NCBI RefSeq assembly: GCF_017315725.1
Contig: NZ_JAFLRG010000001.1
Span: 1,488,001-1,552,000 of the forward strand
Source of the DNA: Trinickia acidisoli
GTDB taxonomy: Bacteria > Pseudomonadota > Gammaproteobacteria > Burkholderiales > Burkholderiaceae
Direction: 5' to 3'
Length of the DNA stretch: 64,000 nucleotides
Part shown: positions 17,586 through 26,158 of the stretch, one piece after another
How positions within the stretch are numbered: the first letter of the stretch is position 1
Layout: every line of letters begins with the position of its first letter
Translations under genes and position numbers: made by a program
The notes under the pieces: model-generated
Database searches by the model: none
Seen by the model: only the letters and a program-made list of their open reading frames with translations
What the model was told of the DNA's origin: nothing

Positions 17586-19124
17586 ATGGAATACGTGATT
17601 GGCGTCGACATCGGCACACAGAGCACGAAGGCGCTGCTGGTCGATCGTAACGGCGCGATCGTCGCAGGGCATTCGGCCAGCTATCAGCCCGACACGCCGA
17701 AGGCATTATGGGCCGAACAATGGCCTTCGGTCTGGTTCGATGCGGTGCAAGAATGCATCGCACGTTGCGTTCAAGCCGCGCGCGAGCGGGGCATCGAGGC
17801 ATCGGCGATTCGCGCCGTCTGCGTGAGCAGCTTGTACGGCGGATCGGGGATCCCGGTCGACAACGACATTCGGCCGTTGCATCCGTGCCTGATCTGGATG
17901 GATCGCCGCGCGACCGCGCAGGTCGAGTGGGTGCGCGAAAACGTGGATGTCGACCCGTTGCTTGCGATTACCGGCAATGGCGTCGACAGCTATTACGGTT
18001 TCACGAAGATGCTGTGGCTGCGCGACAATCGGCCCGACGTATGGGCGAGCACGCGCTACTTTCTCCCGCCGAATGCCTACGTGATCTATCTGCTGACGGG
18101 CGAAATCGCGGTCGATCATAGTTCCGCGGGCAATATCGGCGGCGTCTACGATTGCGCGCGGCGCGATTGGTCGGACGTGATGCTCGACATGCTCGGCATT
18201 CCGGCGACGATGATGCCCGAGCGGCTCGTCGAATCGACGGAGGTTGTCGGCACGCTGCTGTCGCAATGGACCGCGCGGCTCGGCTTGCCGGCGGGCACAC
18301 CGATCGTCGCGGGCGGCGTCGATGCGGCGGTGGCGACGTTTGCCGCGGGGGCGACGCGTGTGGGACAACACGTCGCGATGATCGGCACGAGCATGTGCTG
18401 GGGCTATATCAATCAGGAAGTCGATGCTCGGCACGGCCTCGTCAGCATGCCGTACGTGTTTAACGGCCGGCGCGATATGTACGTGTTCGGCGGGGCGATC
18501 ACGGCGGGCGCGTCCGTCACGTGGTATCGCGAACAGTTCTGCCAGGCGGAGATCGAAGCGGCGCGCGCGTTGCCGCACGGCGATCCGCATGTGTTGCTGG
18601 AGCAAGCGGCCGCACACGTCCCGCCAGGCTCGGATGGCGTGACGTTCCTGCCCTATCTGATGGGGGAGCGCAGTCCCGTGTGGGATGCGAAGGCAAGCGG
18701 CGCGTTCGTCGGCCTCAGTCTCGTGCATACGCGCGCGCATTTGTACCGCGCGGTGCTCGAAGGCGTGGCGTTCGCACTCAAGCACAACATCGAGGCGGGC
18801 CGTAAGGGCACGCAGACGCTCGACGACGAACTGATCGTCGTCGGCGGTGCGGCGCATTCCGATCTCTGGATGCAGATCATTGCCGACGTCACCGGCTATC
18901 CGGTCTTCACGATCGAGCAGGAAGTGGAGGCCGCCATGGGAGCGGCGCTATTGGCTGCGATCGGCGCAGGGCTCGTTTCCGATGAAACCGCGCGAAGGGG
19001 ATGGTCCAAGCTTATCGAGCGCGCGCGGCCGAATGCGGCGTGTCTCGCACAGTATGCCGAGCGTTTCGAGGTCTATACCGGGCTCTACCCGGCGCTCAAG
19101 CCATTCATGCATAAGCTGCGGTGA
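17586..19124 (+). CDS. FGGY-family pentulose kinase (xylulokinase/ribulokinase-like)
   Basis: A 512-residue FGGY carbohydrate kinase. The N-terminal ATPase core begins YVIGVDIGTQSTKALLVD, the middle has VAGGVDAAVATFAAGATRVG, and the C-terminal half carries LPYLMGERSPVWDAKASGAF and VVGGAAHSDLWMQIIADV. GGAGG at 17577-17581 sets ATG 17586. It follows the dehydrogenase by 17 bases and should yield a ketopentose 5-phosphate for the pentose phosphate pathway. D-xylulose, D-ribulose or L-ribulose are all possible substrates. Confidence 0.88.
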   Translation: MEYVIGVDIGTQSTKALLVDRNGAIVAGHSASYQPDTPKALWAEQWPSVWFDAVQECIARCVQAARERGIEASAIRAVCVSSLYGGSGIPVDNDIRPLHPCLIWMDRRATAQVEWVRENVDVDPLLAITGNGVDSYYGFTKMLWLRDNRPDVWASTRYFLPPNAYVIYLLTGEIAVDHSSAGNIGGVYDCARRDWSDVMLDMLGIPATMMPERLVESTEVVGTLLSQWTARLGLPAGTPIVAGGVDAAVATFAAGATRVGQHVAMIGTSMCWGYINQEVDARHGLVSMPYVFNGRRDMYVFGGAITAGASVTWYREQFCQAEIEAARALPHGDPHVLLEQAAAHVPPGSDGVTFLPYLMGERSPVWDAKASGAFVGLSLVHTRAHLYRAVLEGVAFALKHNIEAGRKGTQTLDDELIVVGGAAHSDLWMQIIADVTGYPVFTIEQEVEAAMGAALLAAIGAGLVSDETARRGWSKLIERARPNAACLAQYAERFEVYTGLYPALKPFMHKLR

Positions 19125-19195
19125 ACGCGAGGATGCGAGGCAGAATCAACCGTCACTAGCGTTCAAGACTTCCCAATCTCACCTGACGATACTGG

Positions 19196-19215
19196 CCTCC
19201 TTATCCCCAAGGAGG
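19196..19215 (+). promoter_or_regulatory. Stem-loop masking the Shine-Dalgarno of the next gene
   Basis: CCTCCTT at 19196-19202 is perfectly complementary to AAGGAGG at 19209-19215, with a six-base loop (ATCCCC). The 3' arm is a near-perfect anti-16S Shine-Dalgarno three bases from AAGGAGGT to ATG 19220, so the stem would hide the ribosome site. A further G-C pair and G-U wobbles can extend the stem. Temperature, protein or RNA control of translation is an inference. Confidence 0.55.
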
Positions 19216-19219
19216 TCGT

Positions 19220-20035
19220 ATGCTACAAGGTTATTCGCTACCCCGCACGCCCGATGGGCGCTCATCGCTTGCGCCGCGACCGCCGTGGCATTACACGGGC
19301 GAAGCGCTCGCCGTTGAATTCAGAGCCGATGCGCAAGCCATTGCCGCGTATTTGCCGCCCGGTCTGACGCTTGCGAGCGGTGAACGCGCCGGCCGCTGCG
19401 CGCTCTATTTTTGCGATTGGCAATTTGCCACGGACACCGGACTGGAATATCTCGATCCGCTATCGAGCCAGTATCGCGAAACCATTTTGCTGATGGCCTG
19501 CGAGCGCGACGGTGCGAACGTGTCGTTTTGCCCGTATATCTGGGTGGATCAGGATCTCGCGCTAATGCGAGGTTTGATTCAAGGCTGGCCGAAGCAATTC
19601 GGGCGAACGGGTATGACACGCAGTTACGGCATGCGCTCACCCGCTGAGCCGTCGGCGTCGGCCGGAGGGTGCTTCGGCGCCGCACTGACATTTCGCGAGC
19701 GCCGTGTCGCGGAGGCGCAAATCACACTGGAATGCCCGAGCCATCGATTGCCCGACCCGGGCTTCGCTTCGGTTTTCAACGTTCGTCACTTTCCGCGTTT
19801 GAGCGCCGGCCGGCACGATGACCCGGCGGTTCACGAACTCGTGCAGTTGCGGGCGCGCGATGTGTCGATCGAAAACCCGATGATCGGCCACGCATCGCTC
19901 ACGCTATTCGATCACCCTGGCTTGGAACTCGCGGCCTTCACGCCTTTATCCGTCGATCAAGGGTTCCGTATGTCCGTTTCGCTGACGGTCGACGATCTGC
20001 AAGTGATCGAAGACTACACGGCGCAGGGACGATGA
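19220..20035 (+). CDS. Acetoacetate decarboxylase-family protein
   Basis: A 271-residue protein of the acetoacetate decarboxylase superfamily. Recognisable segments are AIAAYLPPGLTLA near the N-terminus, SQYRETILLMAC, and MRGLIQGWPKQFG, where K125 lies at the position expected for the Schiff-base lysine. Members decarboxylate beta-keto acids or act as aldolase/dehydratase relatives, so the reaction is uncertain. An AAGGAGGT ribosome site within a hairpin precedes the start. The next gene is an AraC regulator in the same direction 122 bases on. Confidence 0.75.
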   Translation: MLQGYSLPRTPDGRSSLAPRPPWHYTGEALAVEFRADAQAIAAYLPPGLTLASGERAGRCALYFCDWQFATDTGLEYLDPLSSQYRETILLMACERDGANVSFCPYIWVDQDLALMRGLIQGWPKQFGRTGMTRSYGMRSPAEPSASAGGCFGAALTFRERRVAEAQITLECPSHRLPDPGFASVFNVRHFPRLSAGRHDDPAVHELVQLRARDVSIENPMIGHASLTLFDHPGLELAAFTPLSVDQGFRMSVSLTVDDLQVIEDYTAQGR

Positions 20036-20157
20036 CCACGCTACAAAAGGCCTTACGCGGTGCGCCGGGTAGGCGATAATCCGCGCAACGCACGGCTGCT
20101 TGCCCGCTCGGCAATCGACGGCGTCGACGGCTACGGAATGGCTCAGCGGGAGACATC

Positions 20158-21039
20158 ATGGCGATGACGAGTTTCACTTGGTACTGCGGCACGGCGTTGC
20201 CCGGCGAAGTCATGACGGCCGCCCTCGCGGCATACCATTTCGAACCTCATTTCCATGATGCTTGGTCGATCGGGGCAATCGCCGCAGGCAGTTGCACGTT
20301 CTCCTGCGACGGCGTCGTTCACGTTGCGCGGCAAGGCGATCTCGTCGCCATACCACCGCTCGCTGTGCATACGGGTGGCACATCGGCCGATCCGCTCGTC
20401 TATGGCATGGCGTATCTCCAACCCGATTGGTTCGACGCGCACGCAGCGCTCACGCATGGTGCGCAGGTGCGATTCACCGATGTGGTCATGACAGACGAAT
20501 CGCTGTGCAATCGCTGGGCCGCGGCACTTACACGTGCCGATCTCACGGATGCGGCACGCAAAGTCGAGATATCGGTCGCGTTGTTCGAATTACTCGCAAA
20601 GCACGCCATGCCGGCACGCGATGTCGCACGCGTACCCAATGAAGTCGATGCGTGTGCGCAACTGCAAGCATCGATCAGTCACCGCGATTTACCGAAAGCT
20701 GATGTGAGCGAATTTGCGCGCCGTTGGGGTATGCATCGCACGACGTTGAGCAAGCAGTTCGCGCGGCGCTATGGACTTCCACCCGAGACCTGGCTGCGCA
20801 ACTGGCGCGCCGTCAAAGCAAAGACGCTGATCGTGGACGGCATGCCGCTAGCGGATGCGGCGGCTGCTACGGGCTTTGCCGACCAAGCTCATCTCACACG
20901 CGTATTCAAGCGCATTCACGGTGCGCCGCCGGGCGCATTGAGACGATCGTCAGGTCAGCAAGAAAAGGGCATGACGTCACGGCGAAATGCACCTGCTTCC
21001 CTCGATGGCATACGGGCTAAAGGCGGAACAAAAAACTAG
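20158..21039 (+). CDS. AraC-family transcriptional regulator
   Basis: A 293-residue regulator with an N-terminal AraC-type cupin (HFEPHFHDAWSIGAIAAGSCTF, then GDLVAIPPLAVHTG) and a C-terminal double helix-turn-helix (FARRWGMHRTTLSKQFARRYG and LADAAAATGFADQAHLTRVFKRIHG, about residues 185-255). Such proteins often control a neighbouring amino-acid exporter, but here the neighbour is the acetoacetate-decarboxylase-like gene. The target is not evident from sequence. Confidence 0.88.
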   Translation: MAMTSFTWYCGTALPGEVMTAALAAYHFEPHFHDAWSIGAIAAGSCTFSCDGVVHVARQGDLVAIPPLAVHTGGTSADPLVYGMAYLQPDWFDAHAALTHGAQVRFTDVVMTDESLCNRWAAALTRADLTDAARKVEISVALFELLAKHAMPARDVARVPNEVDACAQLQASISHRDLPKADVSEFARRWGMHRTTLSKQFARRYGLPPETWLRNWRAVKAKTLIVDGMPLADAAAATGFADQAHLTRVFKRIHGAPPGALRRSSGQQEKGMTSRRNAPASLDGIRAKGGTKN

Positions 21040-21277
21040 GCGATATCGAGGTCTCTCCGACATAACGTGCGGTTACGCCTTGGCGTCCGTAGCGGGATTA
21101 GTCGCTTCATCTACCGATTTGCTCGCTTCTTGCCGCCTTTCAAGGCTGCCCCCATAATCGCGGCATCATCTGGGGATAGGGATGGGCAAGCTTCGCCACG
21201 GAATGATTTGGAAGGACACAATCCCATGCTCGAAGGCCATCTCCAGCCGTGAAAGCTAGTGCTCGCGTCAACACAAT

Positions 21278-21859
21278 ATGAAAGCTGATGTTCCTCCGCC
21301 CGCAGCGACCTCCGTGCTGCTATACATCGCGCTCGCCATGCTGTTCGTATTGGGGCTGGGGCTATCGGCCGCGGGCGCGGACGGCTTGGCCAATGCGGTA
21401 GGTGCCATGCAAGCGCGTCACTGGCCCGTGAAAGAAGCTCGTTTAGATCGTTGCGATCTGTCGATCGATGTCGGCCGGCACCGAAAGTACTGGCAGATAT
21501 CTGCTGCATGGAGCTATGGCGAAGGTCTGCGCGAGCATTATGCGGAAACTTGGCCCGTAGACGGCACGCCGCCGCGGGAGCCGGTCGATGCCATTCAGGT
21601 AGCAGCGGTCACGGCGCAATACTGCCACGCACCCGGAATCAAGCTGCTTCGTATATCGCCTTCACGTCCGGAACTCGCACAGCGCAATGCCGCGGTCGCC
21701 AACGCTGACGCGTGGGGCTTCGTATTCCCTTCGCTTTTGCTCATTGCCGGCTTATTTTGTTGGTTCTGGGCGGGAAGGAGCGTCGTTCAAGAGATCGAGT
21801 TGAAAACGCTGGAACGCAAAGCCTTATCTTTGCAGCGAGTACGTAACCGTCATAGGTAG
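21278..21859 (+). CDS. DUF3592-like membrane protein
   Basis: A 193-residue protein with one hydrophobic helix near each end (residues of about 13-35 and 148-170) and a soluble domain between them with a pattern of beta-strands (WPVKEARLDRCDLSID; YWQISAAWSYG). This two-helix layout and the W-x-V-x-A-x-[IL] start of the soluble domain resemble DUF3592. Function unknown; no functional link to the neighbours is visible. About 240 bases before it contain nothing I can assign. Confidence 0.6.
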   Translation: MKADVPPPAATSVLLYIALAMLFVLGLGLSAAGADGLANAVGAMQARHWPVKEARLDRCDLSIDVGRHRKYWQISAAWSYGEGLREHYAETWPVDGTPPREPVDAIQVAAVTAQYCHAPGIKLLRISPSRPELAQRNAAVANADAWGFVFPSLLLIAGLFCWFWAGRSVVQEIELKTLERKALSLQRVRNRHR

Positions 21860-22003
21860 GCGAGGCCCGGCGAAACGTTGCGCAAGTTTGCGTTTATCGG
21901 ACTATAACGGTAATGCCACCGAATTGCCCGTTGTTTGTAGCGCTTTGCGCGCTCTCGCACGTGCGGGCAGATGCGGACCATCGATAGAAATAGGAGTCGC
22001 GAA

Positions 22004-23230
22004 ATGAGTGTCGGAAATACCTACACCTTCCGCCTATCCGGTGTATGCCGATTCGCATCGCTCGAACGGTGCCGTATCGCGTCGCTCGCGGCTGCGATGA
22101 CGATTGGCTTGACGCTCGGATTTCCACCCCAGGCTGTGCGAGCGCAAGACATCATCAAGATCGGTGTGCCGGTACCGTTGTCCGGAAGCTACCGAGGCTC
22201 GGGTACCGACATCGTCGACGGGGCAAAGCTGGCCGTGGCACAGATCAATGCCGGCGGCGGCGTGCTCGGCAAGCAGCTTGAACTCATGCCGCAAGACGAC
22301 GCTTGCAATCCCGACGAGGCTGCGAACGCAGCGAACCGGCTCATCACGGCGGGTGTCGTGGCGGTCGTGGGCGGCTACTGTTCGAGTGCCGCGTTGCCTG
22401 AACTGCGCGTTTTGCACGAGGTGAACATTCCGTTTGTGCTCGACGCTTCGGCCCATCCGGCGCTAACCAGCCACGGCTGGCAAGATGTGTTTCGCACGAT
22501 AGGGAGAAGCGACAAACAGGGGGGGTATGTCGCGAGCCTGATGAAGGATCTGCTGCATGCGAAGCGAGCGGCCGTCATCAACGACGGCACGACCTATTCG
22601 CAAGGGCTCGCGCAAAGCACCGTCGCCGCGCTCAAGCAGGACGGCGTCGAGGTCGTCTACGACAATGCAATCACGCCTGGCCAGAAAAACTATCGGGACG
22701 TCGTCCAGGCCGCAGCCGATTCGAAGCCCGACGTGTTGTACTTCACGGGCTACTACACCGAGGCCGCTGTGCTTGCCGCGAACCTGCGCGAAGTCAAGCC
22801 GACGATCAAGCACTTCATGGGCAACGGCACGGCTGATCCGTCGCTCATCGCGCATGGCGGGGCGGCTGTCGAAGGCATGATCGTGACGACCTCGCCGTTG
22901 CCGCAATTTATGACCAGTCAGGGCGCGAGGCGGTATGTGAAGGCCTACGAAGCGGCCTATCAGCAGGCGCCGGGCCCGTATTCGATCTACGAGTACGATG
23001 CGGTCGGCGTGACGGCGCGGGCGATCAAAGACGCGAAATCGACCAAACCGGAAGATATCACCGCGGCGCTACACAAACTCAAGCGCTACGACGGTGCGAC
23101 GGGTGAGATTGCCTTCGACGAGAAGGGCGACAGGACGAAGCCGACTTTTATGGCGGTGACGGTTCGGCACGGCAAGTTCGAGCCGTATGCGAGCCTCGAT
23201 GGCAAGGGACGTTGGGTTGCGATGAAGTAG
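22004..23230 (+). CDS. Branched-chain amino acid ABC transporter substrate-binding protein
   Basis: A 408-residue LivJ/LivK-type periplasmic binding protein. The signal region is long, with the hydrophobic core at residues of about 25-45 ending near VRA-QD. The mature part reads IIKIGVPVPLSGSYRGSGTDIVDGAKLAV, then AVVGGYCSSAALPELRV and YFTGYYTEAAVLAANLRE. AGGAG at 21993-21997 sets ATG 22004 rather than 21971. The expected permease and ATPase genes are missing; only a livM tail follows, so this protein is orphaned or uses a transporter encoded elsewhere. Confidence 0.88.
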   Translation: MSVGNTYTFRLSGVCRFASLERCRIASLAAAMTIGLTLGFPPQAVRAQDIIKIGVPVPLSGSYRGSGTDIVDGAKLAVAQINAGGGVLGKQLELMPQDDACNPDEAANAANRLITAGVVAVVGGYCSSAALPELRVLHEVNIPFVLDASAHPALTSHGWQDVFRTIGRSDKQGGYVASLMKDLLHAKRAAVINDGTTYSQGLAQSTVAALKQDGVEVVYDNAITPGQKNYRDVVQAAADSKPDVLYFTGYYTEAAVLAANLREVKPTIKHFMGNGTADPSLIAHGGAAVEGMIVTTSPLPQFMTSQGARRYVKAYEAAYQQAPGPYSIYEYDAVGVTARAIKDAKSTKPEDITAALHKLKRYDGATGEIAFDEKGDRTKPTFMAVTVRHGKFEPYASLDGKGRWVAMK

Positions 23231-23262
23231 AGGGCAAAGCGGCAGGATGCCGCAAGCAGCGT

Positions 23263-23496
23263 AGCGTGGGCGCGCTTCCACTTCTCGGGCCGGTCGTGGG
23301 CGCGGTGATCGTCGTCGGGATGGAGTCGAAGCTCGCGCCGTTCGGCGCATGGCTCGCGCAGGCCACGCACGTCGCCTGGTTTCAGGGGCTTGGCGAATCG
23401 GTGAGCTTGTTGACGGGTGTGATGTTCGTGGGCTGCGTGCTCGTGTTCAGGCGTGGGATCGTCGGCGAATGCCGGCAGTGGTTCGCGTGGCATTGA
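23263..23496 (+). pseudogene. livM permease C-terminal remnant
   Basis: About 78 codons in one open frame read as the end of a LivM branched-chain amino acid permease: LLGPVVGAVIVVGMESKL, then ATHVAWFQGLGESVSLLTG, then CVLVFRRGIVGE. LivM proteins are about 300-400 residues and normally end exactly like this, so roughly three quarters of the gene is gone. The open frame can be traced to ATG 23212, overlapping the binding-protein stop, but residues before VGALP do not look like LivM. It marks a deletion that removed livH and most of livM. Confidence 0.75.
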
Positions 23497-23725
23497 AGAT
23501 GACGCATTGATAAAAGATTTCCCATTCGTCGATGCCAGATGAGATCGCTTGATCGTAATAGATTGCTTGCTCTAAAAAATACTGACCGTTCTGGTAAGAA
23601 TTCTTGTCCTTTCCCTCTCTGACGTATAGCCACGGTAGGCCCGCGATGTGCCTATCGTTTCCAGCGCTTTCGCACAGATTGCGTCGCCGCGATGAACATT
23701 CATGCGAACCGAAGCGCTCGATGCG
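23447..23725 (-). pseudogene. Start-less AT-rich reading frame, possible gene fragment
   Basis: On the minus strand an open frame of 92 codons runs from just after a TAG at 23726-23728 to a TGA at 23447-23449, without an ATG, GTG or TTG in frame. The centre reads like real protein (GLPWLYVREGKDKNSYQNGQ, then YFLEQAIYYDQAISSGIDEW) with A/T-ending codons unlike the GC-rich neighbours. I do not recognise the family. Its last codons overlap the livM remnant in antisense. It may be the tail of a transferred and decayed gene, or chance. Confidence 0.35.
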
Positions 23726-23912
23726 CTAAAATCACCGCTTCGATCGGATCGAATGTCGGAAAAGAAAGGAAGAAATGGTTCCGGCATAAAGGCGGCGAAC
23801 ACCTGCTAACGATCCCAATCGCGCACGGCAAAGATACGCCCGCTCTCCGGCCGAGAACGGCGCTCGATGGATCGATGCGCACGCAGGAATACTGGAATCG
23901 CGAACACGTACC
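23497..23912. other. AT-richer spacer at a decay scar
   Basis: This 416-base gap between the livM remnant and the histidine kinase is visibly richer in A and T than the surrounding genes, most strongly around 23500-23620. Apart from the start-less minus-strand frame reported separately I see no gene, terminator or clear promoter. It probably contains the kinase promoter in its right half. Confidence 0.5.
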
Positions 23913-25358
23913 ATGTACTCGTTATTGCCTGCATTCGTATCGGCGTTATTTCTCGGATTCGGCACCTATGTGCTGGTGGCTGGGGGGCTGACACGCATAT
24001 CGGCCCCATTCATTGCCATGTGTGCGACGACGTTCGTTTGGCAAGGAGCATGGGCCTTCCTTTTTCAGACGACGAATCCGCACATTGCCGGGCTGCTCGT
24101 CAAAACGGGCTACTTCTTCATCTTGTTTTTGCCGACAACCTTCTATCACTTTGTGAAAGAAGTCGCGTCATGCCGCAATGAAAAGCCACTGTTGCTGGTT
24201 TCCTATGGTTTGTGCGTGGTCCTGGCAATCTTGTTGGTAATGGGCAATGAGGTCGTCAATGGCTTCAGTACGCATTCTTTCGGCTACTATCCCAAAGCCG
24301 GCCGCCTCCATCCGATTCATGTAGCGCAGACCATCTTTCTCGCAGGTCGTAGCGCCTGGCTGTTGCTCAGGGCAAGGCGTCAGGCCAAAGCCTCGAGTTC
24401 TCGAAAATTGCTGAATCTGTGTTTGATCAGCCTTGCTTTGTATTCTCTGGCCGCCTCCGACTATGCGGTCAACTACGGCTTCGATTTTTATCCGCTCGGT
24501 GTGATCTTCATCGCCGTCAGTCTCGGCATGCTCGCGGTATCCATCATCCGTTTTGGCCTGATGGGGCGTCGCCTCATGTTGGCGACCGTGGCGCACGAGG
24601 TCGCATCGCCGCTGGCCGCGATAGGTCTGCACGCGGACGAGTTGCGCCATGTGCTTCCTGAACTGATGCATGGATACGAGTTGGCGGTGCAGCATCGATT
24701 GTGCGGCGACAGACTTTCGATGCTCGACGAACCCGAAAGGGTTCCGGCTCTCGCGTCCGCTATCCGGCGTCAAGTCGACAGCACCATTACCGTGATCGAA
24801 ATGTCGCTCGCCTCACTGACGTTGAGCCGGCTGGATAAGCGAAGCTTTGCCGCTCATTCGATCAACGCTTGCGTGGAATCGGCGCTCGATCGCTTTCCGT
24901 TTCGCGCGGACGAACGCTCGCTCGTGTCCGTTGCGGCGATCGGGCCGGACATTCAATTCTTCGGCTCCGATTCCTTACTCATATTCGTGCTGTTCAACTT
25001 ACTGAAGAACGCGATTCACGCCATTCACTCTGCCGGCAAGGGACGTATCGAGATTAGTGCCCATCGTGGCGACCGTTTCTGCGTGTTGCATTTCAGCGAT
25101 AGCGGCCCGGGAATTGCCGCCGACGTGTTGCCGCGAATCTTCGACCCGTTCTATTCCACCAAGGCCCACGGCCGTGGCGCGGGCGTTGGGCTGACGTTTT
25201 GCTACCGCGTCTGCGAAGCATTGGGCGGCCGTATTTCATGTGAGTCGAAACTGGGCGTGGGGACGTCGTTCACGCTGCATTTGTCGCAACCCGAGTCGGC
25301 GGCAGACCGCGAGTCACACGATCTGCCGCCCGCGCCGCAACGGTATGACGGCGAGTAA
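23913..25358 (+). CDS. Seven-helix membrane sensor histidine kinase (CqsS/LqsS-like layout)
   Basis: A 481-residue sensor kinase. Residues 1-212 hold about seven hydrophobic helices with short loops and no large periplasmic domain, as in receptors for small lipophilic signals. The kinase core follows directly: phospho-acceptor H228 in TVAHEVASPL, N-box N366 (NLLKNAIHAI), DSGPG at 396-400, F-box near 410 (RIFDPFYSTK) and GAGVGL at 422-427. It converges on a thioesterase gene 10 bases away, with a response regulator beyond. The signal is unknown; resemblance to the CqsS/LqsS ketone receptors is by architecture. Confidence 0.88.
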   Translation: MYSLLPAFVSALFLGFGTYVLVAGGLTRISAPFIAMCATTFVWQGAWAFLFQTTNPHIAGLLVKTGYFFILFLPTTFYHFVKEVASCRNEKPLLLVSYGLCVVLAILLVMGNEVVNGFSTHSFGYYPKAGRLHPIHVAQTIFLAGRSAWLLLRARRQAKASSSRKLLNLCLISLALYSLAASDYAVNYGFDFYPLGVIFIAVSLGMLAVSIIRFGLMGRRLMLATVAHEVASPLAAIGLHADELRHVLPELMHGYELAVQHRLCGDRLSMLDEPERVPALASAIRRQVDSTITVIEMSLASLTLSRLDKRSFAAHSINACVESALDRFPFRADERSLVSVAAIGPDIQFFGSDSLLIFVLFNLLKNAIHAIHSAGKGRIEISAHRGDRFCVLHFSDSGPGIAADVLPRIFDPFYSTKAHGRGAGVGLTFCYRVCEALGGRISCESKLGVGTSFTLHLSQPESAADRESHDLPPAPQRYDGE

Positions 25359-25368
25359 GTTACCTGCG

Positions 25369-25866
25369 TTAGATTGTCGCCGACGGTAGCGTCAATTCAT
25401 ATTCCATGACGCGGTCGATGACGCCGGCCGGGAAACGACGTATCCGTTTATCCGGCCCGGCAAACAAAATTTGCTGATACCCCATGGAAACGGGGCGGCC
25501 ATCGACATAAAACCGGAACAGCAGATAGGCCGAACATTGCCTGACTTTGACGGTGTTGAGGTAGCAGTCGACTCTCTGGAACGGGAAAGTCTCTTGCACA
25601 TACTCCTGATGGGCGCGCTTGGTGATGAACGTACCGCCCGCGCCGAGCAGGTTGTTGTCGATGCACTCGTAAAACCAGCGTTCGCGGCATACTCCCTGCC
25701 ATTCGAAGTATCTAGCAAAGTAGGTGTTCGCGAAGGCGTTCGAGTCTTTGAGGTAAATATCGATGACGTGATGAAATGTTTTATCAGCTCCCACATTGAT
25801 CGAACCTGGTGTCAGAAGCGCCGCGCCGTTGGAAAGAAGAGGGGGGATTGCATCTCGTGTCAACAT
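25369..25866 (-). CDS. Hotdog-fold acyl-CoA/ACP thioesterase (4HBT type)
   Basis: A 165-residue hotdog thioesterase. The segment ANTYFARYFEWQGVCRERWF matches the N-x-Y-F-x-x-Y-x-x-W-Q-G-x-x-R-E signature of thioesterases tied to polyketide release (enediyne E7/E10 type) and of 4-hydroxybenzoyl-CoA-type enzymes. The catalytic Asp of classical 4HBT enzymes is not obvious. AGGAAG precedes the start. It sits between a sensor kinase and a response regulator, convergent with the first and divergent from the second, so a role in making or removing the sensed signal is possible but unproven. Confidence 0.78.
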   Translation of the reverse strand: MLTRDAIPPLLSNGAALLTPGSINVGADKTFHHVIDIYLKDSNAFANTYFARYFEWQGVCRERWFYECIDNNLLGAGGTFITKRAHQEYVQETFPFQRVDCYLNTVKVRQCSAYLLFRFYVDGRPVSMGYQQILFAGPDKRIRRFPAGVIDRVMEYELTLPSATI

Positions 25867-25907
25867 AAGGAAACTTCCTCGGAAAATCCGCTACAGGCGG
25901 TAGCGAC

Positions 25908-25932
25908 GCATTCGCCCAATTTTGGGGAATGC
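25908..25932. promoter_or_regulatory. Imperfect inverted repeat between thioesterase and response regulator
   Basis: GCATTCGCCCAA at 25908-25919 pairs with TTGGGGAATGC at 25922-25932, leaving one bulged base and a two-base centre. It lies in the 292-base divergent region about 40 bases before the thioesterase start. It could be an operator serving both genes or a stem in the leader. The rest of the gap shows no gene. Confidence 0.35.
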
Positions 25933-26158
25933 GCAATTTTCACCGTTCATATCGAATCGCAACGCCCCGATACTCGAGATCAAGACGTGAAAATTAGCAT
26001 TCGGATCGATTCGAGGGCGAGGATGCGACCGCGGAGGGGTTGCGGATTTCTTGCTGGGCACGGGATAATTGGCGCGAGCTGCCTGTAATGTGCCATTGCC
26101 GCATGGGTAATGCTCGAAGTGATATAAAAACTCAAAAATTCTCTTTTCCGAGGTTGAT

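Noticed and set aside
25369..25866. Thioesterase as an autoinducer synthase of CqsA/LqsA or LuxI type
   Set aside because: It has a hotdog fold signature, not the PLP-dependent CqsA/LqsA or the LuxI fold; any signal-making role is only a hypothesis.
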